DNA from: Torymus aiolomorphi
Lineage: Eukaryota > Arthropoda > Insecta > Hymenoptera > Torymidae
Length of the DNA: 64,000 nucleotides
Assembly (NCBI GenBank): GCA_036365515.1
Contig: CM070876.1
Span: 134,805,394 to 134,869,393 of the forward strand
Direction of reading: 5' to 3'
Positions 21,980 to 32,693 of this stretch are shown here, in pieces. The notes beneath the pieces are model-generated. The model did not search any database. It was not told the origin of the DNA and saw nothing but the letters and a program-made list of their open reading frames with translations. Each line of letters starts with the position of its first letter. The first letter of the stretch is position 1. A program made the translations under genes and the position numbers.

Positions 21980-24243
21980 CCCATTAACGCGCAAATGCAC
22001 ATTTTTGTGCACACATTTTCAAGTACAGAATTCTATTGGAAAAACAAAGTCATTTTTATCCAAAATCCTATATAGGAGGTTTTCGAGGGTGCTCTTTCAG
22101 AATCTGCAACTTATTTTGTAAAAAAAAGTCAGTAAGTGTATTATTTTTGAGTTTTTTTAAAAAAAAAGTAAAAAAATTTAATAAAATTTTTTTTTCAAAT
22201 CAATTTTTGTTACTGTTTCTGTTTTTGGATAATCATATTAGCGCCAGAAATCGCGGTCCGAATATCTGGCGTTTCCAAAACACTGGTTGTGAATCTTTTT
22301 TCCCCTTTTAGCTTTTCCAAAATGGCGGATTTTGTGAAACAGTGTAATGTTAAACTTCATGATTTTTTTTCTCGAAATGTATGAACTTAACAAAAAAATG
22401 TTATAGAACAAAAAATGCTTAGAATCACTCAAAAAATACGTATGAATTTTTTCAGAAGTTTTTGAACCAATTTTGAATTTGTTAATTTTTAACATTTTTG
22501 AAAAATCAAAAAATGTCTCAAAAACTTCTGAAAAAAATCGTACGTATTCTTTGAATGATTCTTAGCACTTTTTAAACTATAAAATTTTTTCGTAAAGTGT
22601 ATTTTTTTCGAGAAAAAAAATTTTGAAATTATGCGTTACATAAACACACAAAACGTTGAATGGATTGAAGACTGTATAATCGACATTCTGCCACTATAAA
22701 TATGTAGTAAAATATAGCGTTGCCCAGTTCTCACCACGGGGAGGTAGACAATGCAAGAGAACTTTCTTCTTTTTTTTTATATATTTTTTTTTGTTTTATA
22801 TTTTTTATATTTTTTATATTTTATTCTATTCTTTTGAATGTATAGAGAGAAAACAGTTATTACAAACATGTAAATCACACACCTTGGAGAGCTTTCTAGT
22901 TCTTAGAGAACATTGTTTGTTAGAACAGTTTCTTTGACTTGAGGACTGAACGGCATTACTGAATTTGTCATTACATGTTTTTTTTCCAAATAGCATTTAG
23001 CAATAGCCATACAATCATCTTTAGTACCTATTTTTTTGCTCTTACCTGCTGTTGCCACATTGTACAAGACAGTGGCGTTGGTAATTGCTATTTGGATACC
23101 TCTGATAAAAATGACCCAAGTGACCTACAATGTTGCAACAGCAGGTAAGAGCAAAAAAATAGGTACTAAAGATGTTGCAACAGCAGGTAAGAGCAAAAAA
23201 ATAGGTACTAAAGATGTTTGTATGGCTATTACTAAAAGCTATTTGGAAAAAAAAACATGTAAAGCCCAAATTCAGTAATGCAGTTCAATTCGCAAGTCAA
23301 AGAAACTGTTCTAACAAACTAATGTTCTCTGAGAACTAGAAAGCTCTGCAAGGTGTGTGGTTTACATTTTTGTAAAAACTGTTTTCTCTCTATACATTCA
23401 AAAGAATAGAATAAAATATAAAAAATATAAAAAATAAAAAAAATATATAAAAAAAAGAAGAAGGTTCTCTTGCATCGTCTACCTCCCCATGGTTAGAACT
23501 GGGCAACGCTATATTTTACTACATATTTATAGTGGCAGAGTGATGATTATACAGTCTTCAATCCATTCAACGTTTTGTGTGTTTATGTAACGCATAATTT
23601 CAAAATTTTTTTTCTCGAAAAAAATACACTTTACGAAAAAATTTTATAGAATAAAAAGTGCTAAGAATCATTCAAAGAATACGTATGATTTTTTTCAGAA
23701 GTTTTTGAGACATTTTTTGATTTTTCAAAAATGTTAAAAATTAACAAATTCAAAATTGGTTCAAAAACTTCTGAAAAAATTCATACGTATTTTTTGAGTG
23801 ATTCAAAGCATTTTTTGTTCTATAAAATTTTTTCGTTAAGTTCATACATTTCGAGAAAAAAAAACATGAAGTTTAACATTACGCTATTTCACAAAATCCG
23901 CCATTTTGGAAAAGCTAAAAGGGGAAAAAAGATTCACAACCAGTGTTTTGGAAACGCCAGACATTCGGACCGCGATTTCTGGCGGTAATATGATTATCCA
24001 AAAACAGAAACAGTAACAAAAATTGATTTGAAAAAAAATTTATTAAATTTTTTGACTTTTTTTAAAAGAAACTCAAAAATAATACACTTACTGACTTTTT
24101 TTTACAAAATAGGTTGCAGATTCTGAAAGAGCACCATCGAAAATCCCCTATATAGGATTTTGGATAAAAATGACTTTGTTTTTCCAATAGAATTCTGTAC
24201 TTGAAAATGTGTGCACAAAAATGTGCATTTGCGCGTTAATGGG
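21980..24243. mobile_element. piggyBac-derived palindromic element, copy 1 (complete)
   Basis: TTAA at 21976-21979 and 24244-24247 flanks ends reading CCCATTAACGCGCAAATG inward on both sides. The TTAA target and CCC-type ends are typical of piggyBac. The two arms, over 1 kb each, are inverted copies of one sequence, with a central spacer of about 60 bp at 23067-23127. In both arms the sequence matches the 3' end of a piggyBac transposase gene, so the element is a head-to-head arrangement of two 3' halves. There is no complete transposase. The arms would form a very long hairpin in RNA or single-stranded DNA. Confidence 0.85.
23128..23409 (+). pseudogene. piggyBac transposase C-terminal fragment (right arm)
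   Basis: Plus-strand sequence encodes a segment with KKIGTKDVCMAITKSYLEKK and, after a stop and frameshift, RKLCKVCGLHFCKNCF...H ending in a stop at 23409. The CxxCxxxxCxxCxxxxH spacing matches the C-terminal cysteine-rich domain of piggyBac-type transposases, which binds the element ends. A ~45 bp piece (gttgcaacagcaggtaagag...) is duplicated in tandem at about 23130-23215. The mirror copy is on the minus strand of the left arm, at about 22840-23066. Confidence 0.65.
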
Positions 24244-24247
24244 TTAA

Positions 24248-25215
24248 GAATGCGTATGGCTGAGCTCTTGTAATACTTTCGTAGCAAATTACATCGCCAA
24301 TAGAGAAAAGTAATACATTGCAGTCAAATTAAACCAGTCGTGGCTAAGTAAATAATTGATTAGTGCCTAAAATTTGTTCATTAGAATTAAGTAAAAAATG
24401 TATCTTTCACACAGCGTGCTTAAAACACGGCTTTCGTGCTTGTTTTCCGTGTGCAAAGCGCTAGATTTACACACTCTGAGAAAGCGTCCGAAAAGCACTT
24501 GATCTACACACTGAGTGCGACAAGCGCTAGCTTTGCACACTTTTCCACACACGCTCCGATTTCTTTTAATTTGAAAATTTTCTAAAAGGAGACGTATGTT
24601 TAGAAAACCGCTTTACCGATACAAAACAAATAACAAAACATAACAGTTTGTATATATAAGCATTAAATAATGTATAACATTTTCCACTTTAATATTAAAC
24701 TAAAGATGTATAAGTTTGTTTGAATGCAGTTGCCAATTTATTATAAGACAGTTTTTTTGTTTAAATAAACTTTACATTTAAGTTAAATAATACTATGTTT
24801 ATTTATGTTGATATATGTCTTTGTTACTTTTTTTATATTTACTTACTTGCAATTTTTGTCATTTTCGTCAAAATCGGCTCGCGCTTTGTTTCATATTACT
24901 TATTTATTTTTATGTATTGTTATTTTAATAGGTTTGCTGGATTTTACGCCTTCTGTGAAAAAAACCGCTGTTAATTGAATTAGCAGAATGCTTTCTCAAA
25001 GAGTATCTTCAATATTTTTATAACATTTTTTATTGCACATTTAAATTAAAAATCACAGTTTAAACTTGAAACAGTATTATAATCCGCGTTTCATTCAAAA
25101 ACCCGCAATCAGAGAAGGAGTAAATGTTCAAATAAATTGTTATTTCTTATTAGAAAGTGGCTACTCTGCCTCCCTTGGAATAAAAATTTTAATTTCCGTG
25201 TTTATATTCTATATA
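24248..25215. other. Non-coding AT-rich spacer with a small inverted repeat
   Basis: No gene is supported. At about 24462 GTGTGCAAAGCGCTAG occurs, and at about 24526-24541 a partly complementary GCTAGCTTTGCACAC, within a stretch of repeated aaagcgc/acaagcgc and agcac words (24410-24560). From 24600 to 25200 the sequence is AT-rich with nothing recognisable. Confidence 0.4.
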
Positions 25216-25610
25216 TGAGGCGTTTCACGTCACCTGCCCCAGCGCGGAGCGCGACAGCCAAATCGTGCTATATCCAGCTCATGTTTACGATACTAAAACG
25301 TACTTAAAAACTTTTATAATAAGCATTTTCGACGTATTCTTTACTTCTTCTCACAGCTTTCCAATGATGTAGGCAGTTTTCCCGAAATTTTACATTTTCA
25401 CCTTCAAAAAGTACAAAACTGTTATATCTCAAAAAGTGTATTTTTAATATTTTTTGTTACCCTCTAGATCGAAAGCTAAGCATTTTTTACGTAGGAGAGG
25501 ATATTTTCCAAAGAGTGCCCGAGATGTTTTCTGCGAGAAATAGAATGCGATAGAGTAGACGCACCGCCTTTCCTGCGCGCGGTAATACGCGGTACAGCGC
25601 GTGGACTGCA
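25216..25610. repeat. Left terminal inverted repeat of the 10.6 kb transposon
   Basis: Aligns in inverse orientation with 35425-35820. Shared landmarks are TGAGGCGTTTCACGTCA, the GCGC-rich block, the segment with aagcattttcgacgta versus its complement, the ccttcaaa(c/a)a block, and the GC-rich inner end near cggtaatacgcgg. Confidence 0.75.
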
Positions 25611-27199
25611 TCCGCCTCGTTGCCTATATAATAACCTTTTATAATAAATTTCAAAATTCCGTCCGGAGACGTATTATAGAGATTTAGAATTCCATTCTGA
25701 AAGTTTATTCACATCAGATATTTCCTGACATATAAAAGCAAGAATGCAACGCAGCATTTCGCTCAGGCATCGTACCGTAGAGCGTGTGACGTAGAGAGCC
25801 ATCGACCTCCAGAAGACAGTGGCGTGCAACTTTTTAACAGATCAGCATTTCACAATGCTGCCGCTTAAATGCTACGCGTATAAGCCGCAACCGAAAATTT
25901 CTTAATAAAGATGATCTCAATTTATCATCTATAACCCAATTAAACCGCATAATAAAACTGCGAAATGCATCACGCGCGTCAGTCACAGTGTACAAGGAAA
26001 CTGGAGAGCTCCGTCAAACTCAGACGACATTCGAGTCAAGTTTTTATTTGTAAGCCTCGTTAAAGTAGCGAGCATAATTTATAATTTAATTACAATCGCA
26101 ATTAAGCAGTTACAAGGCATAACAACAATAATTATATCTCAACATTGTAACCAGCCATAGGAATTGGTAAATACATACATTCCATTTCAACAAATAATAT
26201 TATATAACCAATTACTGTTTTCAATTCATTTATTTCGGAATTCACATTGGTTCCGGTACAAATCGAACGTAAGTTCATTAGACTCATATTGAGTAGACCG
26301 AAATAGTGAAAAGCGAATTGTATTTGGTTATATAAATAACTTTATTTGTTTGAAACTAACATAGAATAAGTCCGAGCTTCTCGTTTTACAGTAAGAAGTT
26401 GAGAGGATCATTGTAGCATGGTCATTTAAACTTCTGAAGCGTGTACGGTTCGTCCAGAGAATACTAACATATTAACAGATAAATAGAAGAAGAAAATAAA
26501 CGATGTTATAGAAAGGATAACCCAAATACAAATAATCAAACGTAAACGAATATAAAAAAAAGATTTCACATAAAAATAAAATAAAAATAAATCAAAATAT
26601 ATAAGTAAATAGCATCACGAAAATATATTTGACAAACAAGAAAAATAAAGTGAAAAATTGATATAGGGAAACATTAAGAAACAAATAAGTAAATAATATC
26701 AGTAAAAACAAATAACTAAAATATTAGTGAAAAAAAATAAACAAATGAATAAATAAATAAAAAGAAATTTAAATAAATAAAACAAATCCAACACGAATGA
26801 GAAAAATGAAATAATAATACAAAATAATAATCATTGAATGGATAAATATTATATTTTACATAAACAAGAAATAAGAATATCAGAAATCAAATTACACGAA
26901 AAACATTAAGAATAGAGATATAAAATTGGCAAATAAATAAATAAATTGAAACAAATTAAAAGTACATATTCACTGAGAGAAATTAGTTACTGCAGCCGCA
27001 CTAGGTACCACAGTGCCTTCCCTATTTCACATGCGATGGTGACACGGTCTTTTCAAACAGCACTTTCTCGATATTCGGGCAGCAGCGACACGAACGATGG
27101 GCAGCCGCCACTCTAGCGCATGTAGTGCAGTGGCGCGTTAGGAAAGCAGACACACTTATCGCTAGACAACGAGCGATACGGTTTCCGAGCTTTCGGTTT
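25611..27199. other. Upstream region of the transposon genes
   Basis: A TATAAAA at about 25731 and GC-richer sequence at 25740-26040 could be promoter or leader sequence of the element. From about 26460 to 26970 the sequence is strongly A-rich with many aaataaa words and no frame. 26990-27200 is GC-richer again and leads to the first exon of the transposon gene. Confidence 0.35.
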
Positions 27200-28454
27200 C
27201 GTGCTACATTATAGTGTTTACATCACAATTATGACCAACGATTCAAACGATTGATCATTATGGATTGATTTTGTTCAAAATACAAATTTGAAAAGCTACG
27301 GGGCCTTTTTACCGGTAAGTATTCTAATTATTATCTTCATATTGCTCGAGCACGAAAACTTAACATAATATTGAAAAATAGTAGTTTGTTAATTAGGAAT
27401 GCTTTATTGATAAGTTTTTTAATGTGTAGAGGCTGGTGTGCACGCTGAAGATTTTTTTACATTAAATAATAATCAGATTAAGATCATTCTTCAAAATTAT
27501 CAATAGTTATTGATAGACTTCATTGGAATGTACAATTTCGATAAAGCTCTTTTTGTTATGAAACATTCTACAGACACAAGTGTAGAAATAGACGATGTGA
27601 CTATGCTAGATGTCTCAAACAATGACAATATCAATGACTCTAATTTAATGTCATCGCGTCACGTGGATACTGCTTTGCTGCATGGTGTACCGACTTCTAT
27701 TGATATGTTTGCTAATAGTGAACCGTATGCTAATTTACCATCTACTTCACATAGCAATAATCATGAACTTAATATTAATCAACATGCTGTGTTAGTTAAT
27801 AGTAGTTCTACTGAAACATCAGGTTCAATTTAGATTAGCATATTTTTGATGAATTAACTTTTAATTCATTAAAATAATTCTTAATTATCTTTGTCTTTGT
27901 AGATCATTTTGAATATAAAAAAAATGAATTGTTTTATATTTTAAATAGTATAAATTTAGATAGTAGAATTATATTAGCTAAGTATAAACGGACAAAACAG
28001 CTTGATTGTTCTAGATTAAAACATCTGTTGATTACTCATTTCATAGAAGACGATACAATTTTTTACAAGTACGTTGTAAACCACACTGTAAATGTCTGCA
28101 CGTACAAAATTTCATAGTTATATGTTCTTTTTAAAAATATTTTTTATCTAGGGTTTATGCATGCTTCATTTAATATGTCTTTTTCTTTCAGAATAAAGCC
28201 TGATAAGTTTATTTTTATGAGAGATCAAATCAAGGAATTATTTCCCACAGTAGATGCCGATATTTTTTATATTCCTTACATTTATGAGGATACCTAGTGT
28301 ACTGCTGCCCGAGGATATTTATACAACGAATATAAAATTGTGAGAAAGGATTTGAGGATTGGTGGTATACTGCTACCTAACAAAGCTGATACAAGGGACG
28401 CTATTGATGATAGTTTATCCGACACAGAAGAACGTAACAAACGTTTGTCAATAA

Positions 28455-28755
28455 TTTAGTATTTTGTTGTCCTCAGGCCGCAAAATGAATTTTTGCGTCC
28501 CATATAGAGGCCGCGAAATACTAAACGTAAGGCAATGTAATACATTTAGTATTTCGCGGCCTCTATATGGGACGTGAAAATTCATTTTGTGGTCTTCGGA
28601 CAAAAAAATAGTACCTATATGCTACCCCGGACGCATATGTATCATTCTCGCGAGTGCGAGCATTGGCGGCCTCGCTAGGCTCGGCCCCAAAGCTCGCACT
28701 CGCAGAGAATGATACATTTTACGCTCTTGAAGCATAATGTACTATTCTTTGTTTT
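28455..28755. mobile_element. Two adjacent long hairpins, MITE-like, within an intron
   Basis: Hairpin 1 (about 28457-28612): ttagtatttcgcggcctc and tatatgggac are mirrored around a loop near 28535. Hairpin 2 (about 28637-28725): gtatcattctcgcgagtgcg and its near-complement flank a GC-rich centre. They lie between exons of the first transposon gene. The strong symmetry and the contrast in base composition suggest a small foldback element or a composite of two. Confidence 0.6.
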
Positions 28756-29279
28756 TCTTAATTATATGAAATAAATTTTTTACAGAGGCTAAAGTCAATT
28801 GCTTAACTGATCCTACTCGGGATGAATATAGTACTAATGATGTAATCAAAGAGTGGGGCAACCTCTTTCATGAAAGACAAGCTATACTCCTAAAAAAAGA
28901 AAAGAAGAAGACGATCACATTAACATCATACTACGAATCGTTCCCATGTTTAGCTACTTCGATTGGAATCTTATTGGTAAATGTTTATTTTACTACTTGT
29001 ATTACGAAAAACTAAGAAAATTTTATAGTTTTTTCTGTTTGATAGCTTGAACAAGATTTTGAGAAAATTATTTTTGATTTAACTAAACAAAAAGTTATAC
29101 CAGAAGACTCAGTCACACAATTTCGTTGTCTATTACACAGGAATTGGCCAGAGTTAGCAAGAAAAATAATTTTGTACGGTAAAAAAAGCAAAATTAAAGA
29201 AGTAAAGACTTTTATGACTCTTCATAAAGATTTGATTTCTCAAGGTTAATTCTCCAAGTCTTTGATTAAAGTACATATG

Positions 29280-29312
<33 letters not shown>

Positions 29313-29334
29313 TACACACACATACACACACACA
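29280..29334. repeat. (TA)n(CA)n microsatellite
   Basis: A run of at repeats turns into ac repeats with occasional at interruptions. It sits in an intron-like gap of the transposon gene. Confidence 0.95.
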
Positions 29335-29993
29335 AACGTTTTTAGGTACTCATAATAGTATTTTGGCTTTTTTTCTCTTGCCTTTATGTATAAAGAATAT
29401 CAAGGTAGCAAAAAGGATGACGAAACTTTAACTTTAAGCAAAGATCAAATTTCCAAGAGATTTATACTTCACGTAGAAGTAAGTCGACTTATTTTTAATA
29501 TCTTTAAAATGTATTTTAAATGGAAAAATTGTGCTGTAAACAGTAGCTTTTTATTGTTTTAGAAATCAGAAAATTTAGATATTGAAAAAACTAATTTTGA
29601 AGCTTGGATAATTAGTTTAAATCAACAAATTCATCCGTATGTTTTATTTTCTGGGAAATTGCCTAACCCGCAAGCGTTTGATGTGATCAATTAAGAAAAC
29701 TATTCTTTTAATGATCCAATAAAAGCTGTAGAAGCATGCTACAAGTCTTTAATAGCCTTGCAGTCAATGCCTTCCACATGCGACTTCATATGGCTGTTCT
29801 TTCATAAAGCCATTTACAATTTAAAAACATTAAAAGTAAATTCCCATGTTCTCAAGTTTATTGAAGATTTAAAAGGGATTTAAAACTAATTCAAATTCGA
29901 ATTAATTTAAGCTATAATTTATTTTATTTGAGTTGTTTCTAGTAACTATTGTACAGTTCCATAAGATAATATAAGTTCTTTTTTTTTATAATT

Positions 29994-31405
29994 ATGGACT
30001 TGCTATTTATTATCAATAATATCCTCTCATTTACTTTGCGTCTCTACGCTGATCCGGTTTTGCCACGTAATGTAGTTGATACCGTAATTAATTTTCTAAA
30101 AAATTTTATAACAAATATTTTAATATCAAGCTTAAAAAAAGATATCGTTGACGCTCTAAAAAAAAATAACACTTCTGATACGCTTATACACGAAATTAAA
30201 ACTATTATAGATAAATATAATTCAATAATTGATCCTATTGATTCAGAATATAAAAGATTTCAACTTTTAAAACGAAAAGGCTTATTTGAGTATGAAGAAT
30301 TTGTAATAGGAATGTCATTTGTACCTGCAATAGTCGGCAATAATGAAGTTCAAGTACCCAAAGTAAATATGGTATTTACATTCCATTAAAAAAAACTTTA
30401 AAAGTGTTTCTGGAAATTCCAGGGTTAATAGACAAAATTTTAAAATACATGTCAGAGCTTAGTCGTAGTGAAAAAATTGTGTCAAATATTGTACAAGCTG
30501 ATCTTTGGAAAAATAAGTATGCATCTAAATTCAAGGATTCTACTGTTTTGCCAATTTATATGTTTTTCGACGATTTGGAAGTGGGCAATGCTCTTGGAAG
30601 TCACGCCGGTGTCAATAAGTTCAGCGCCATTTATACTTCAATAGCATGTCTTCCCCCGCATATCGCTTCACGTCTTAACAGTATTATTTTGACATGTCTT
30701 TTGTACACAGAAGATAAAAAGGCTTGTGGGAATGAAAAAGTATTCAAGAAATTAATACAAGAACTAAATTATCTTCAGACTAAAGGAATTACTGTGACAG
30801 TAAATAAAATTGAAATGAATGTTAAATTTCAATTAATTTTAATACTGGGAGATAATCTAGGCCTCAATCAAATATTCGGATTCACAGAATCTTTCAATTC
30901 AAATTATTGGTGTCGTATTTGTAAAGCAAATTCAAATGAGGCGAAAAAATTTACTTCTAAGCAGACATTTATATTACGTACAGTAAAAAATTACGAAGAA
31001 GATTGTCAAAACATCTCGAATTCAAGTGCGGGAATTAAAGAACCATGTGTTTTCCATAAAATTAATGATTTCCATATCCTTGAAAATGTCTCTGTGGATT
31101 TAATGCATGATATGATAGAAGGCGTGTGTCGATACGTAATGCAACTAATCATATACACATATATTTTAAAAAAACAGTATTTTACTTTACAACGTTTAAA
31201 TGCTATAATAAAAAATTTTCCTCTTAATTCAATAGATAATATAAATAAACCACCGCCAATAATGTTTAACAGATTAAAACAGAAGTTAAATTTAAAAATG
31301 TCTGCGTCAGAAATGCTGTGTCTTGTACGATATTTTTCCTTATTTGTAGGTGATCTAATTCCACGTGATGATGAGTACTGGCAACTATATTCATATTGTC
31401 AAATT
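29994..31405 (+). pseudogene. TNP2-like transposase, frameshifted and truncated
   Basis: ATG at 29994 opens a 131-codon frame that shifts near 30370 into the 30404-31414 frame. The second frame has the family blocks LPIYMFFDDLEVGNALGSHA, SAIYTSIACLPP, ILGDNLGLNQIFGFTESF, a CRICKAN cysteine pair, SVDLMHDMIEGVCRY, and ASEMLCLVRYFSLFVGDL. The order FDDxE...LGSH...DN.GL...CR.C...D..HD..EGV resembles the catalytic region of EnSpm/TNP2-type transposases. The C-terminus is replaced at about 31400 by inverted Penelope sequence. Not functional. Confidence 0.6.
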
Positions 31406-31652
31406 TATTGTTAAAATTAAACTTTTCGCCAAGTTTTAAAGTATCGTTGACATATTTTGGGAGTTCAACGTCCGTAAGATTAACACACCATTTGTCATCT
31501 TCCTTGATAGAATCATCGAGGTCAATCACCTGAGTGTTATTATTCCGGGTGTTGAACTCTGTATTTCGCAACGGATTGGCACTGTATCTATCTTTTTCCA
31601 AATAACTTCGAAGTTTTCGCGAAAATGTATCCGATAACTGCTGATATTCCAT
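31406..31652 (-). pseudogene. Penelope-like element N-terminal fragment, inverted
   Basis: The minus strand encodes KWCVNLTDVELPKYVNDTLKL followed by GEKFNF. This is the xVNLSxxxLxxxxxxxLxLGxKF block at the N-terminus of Penelope-like proteins. It lies head to head with the plus-strand C-terminal fragment that starts at about 31625. Confidence 0.6.
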
Positions 31653-32221
31653 TTATCGAGTTTTATATAAAAAAACGATTAAAAAAGATCTATTGCACAA
31701 GAAGTACTCAACAAAATTCAAATAATGACAACAAGAATTTCATTTGTCTACCATATGTGAAAGAAATCGAAGGTTTTACAAAGAACTTTTTTAAACGATT
31801 AAATACTAATGTTATATTTAGTACACAAAACAAAATGAACAATATTATAGTACTAGGAAAAGACAAGAATGTAAAATTAGAAAAGTCTGACGTTGTGTAT
31901 AAAATCAATTGTAATAATTGTAATGCGTCCTATGTTGGCCAAACTTGTCGGCGCTTAGGTGTGAGAATCAAAGAACACCATAAAAAATACATGGAAGAAG
32001 ATGAAAATTCGTCACTACACATATATAGGATAGAAAATAATCATACTATAAAACACTGTTAATATATTAGATCATGAAAGAAATAAAGAAAAAAGACTAT
32101 TTTCCGAAGCATTATATATACACATACAAAAGAAATTTATGAACAGGCAATTTGAAATTAATAAACTTCCAAAAGAATATAACACTATGATTAATAATTT
32201 TGAATTTCTATCTCCTTCCTA
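31625..32221 (+). pseudogene. Penelope-like element C-terminus with GIY-YIG endonuclease
   Basis: The frame 31625-32062 contains FICLPYVKEIEGFTKNFFK, then DVVYKINCNNCNASYVGQT and RRLGVRIKEH, the Penelope form of the GIY-YIG nuclease core, with its CxxC insertion. A frameshift near 32060 leads to ILDHERNKEKRLFSEALYI and a stop at about 32221. The family uses this nuclease for target cleavage. The fragment lacks the reverse transcriptase, and the frame is broken. Confidence 0.75.
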
Positions 32222-32530
32222 GTATCAATCGTGAAACAGATATCAGGAGAGTAGATTATGGAAGGTTGTATCTTGTGTGTACACACCCAAAAAGCTTTAC
32301 ACAATTAAGCCAGTACATGTTGCGTTCTTACTTACACTCACACTAATACACTAATGATAGGTATAAAAAGGAAAATTTTGTCATGCTCGTTACATTGACG
32401 AACGGATAGTTCTTCGTAATACTCAGGAAAAAATAGACTTTGTAAGCGTTAATTGTTACTTGTAAAATTATATGTTCATAATTAAGTTAATATACGTTGT
32501 TGTTAAAAGTTGTACTTTGTTACTAGCTGC

Positions 32531-32570
32531 CTGAAGAGGGACATAATCAATAAAGGATGTCCGAAACGTC
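32531..32570 (+). ncRNA. Second hammerhead-like motif, 3' of the Penelope fragment
   Basis: CUGAAGA (32531-32537), one extra G, a 6 bp stem GGACAU/AUGUCC, then GAAAC (32563-32567) and GUC. CUGANGA and GAAA are the hammerhead core. The layout equals that of the minus-strand motif at 21881-21913, including the extra nucleotide before stem II. Located in the 3' region of a Penelope fragment, as expected for this element type. Confidence 0.6.
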
Positions 32571-32693
32571 GTAAAAAAACTATTGTTGTTATTTGCCACC
32601 TTCTCACGACAAACTTTGGTAGTAATTTTGGCCACTAGCTACAATTAACAAGATTATTAGACCACTACCATTAGCTGCTTTTACCAATAACTC

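Larger units (their letters stand above)
27200..29883 (+). pseudogene. First gene of the transposon, multi-exon, decayed
   Basis: Exon-like blocks with plausible splice sites: a donor gtaagt near 27315; a 27510-27833 frame; an exon from 28192 after ttttctttcag, with KPDKFIFMRDQIKELFPT and an internal stop at about 28296; an exon 28786-28976 (EAKVNCLTDPTRDEY..., YYESFPCLATSIGILL); an exon from 29046 (EQDFEKIIFD...); 29394-29478; and 29569-29883 (FEAWIISLNQQIHPYVLF, CDFIWLFFHKAIYNLK). The EIxxLFP and FPCL..G blocks are recalled from uncharacterised TE proteins of insects and Hydra. Stops at 28296 and near 29694 indicate decay. Its biochemical role is unknown. Confidence 0.5.

Noticed and set aside
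22036..22495. Open frames in the arms of the piggyBac-derived palindromes (also 23731-23988, 60906-61328, 63800-63988)
   Set aside because: Same sequence read in both directions in inverted arms, made of K/F-rich low-complexity codons in the non-coding 3' region.
22853..23409. Intact piggyBac transposase
   Set aside because: Only the last ~90 codons are present, with stops; no DDD catalytic region is visible.
24600..27200. Host protein-coding exons or promoter
   Set aside because: No frame with codon structure, no splice-consistent exon chain; the TATAAAA at 25731 alone is not enough.
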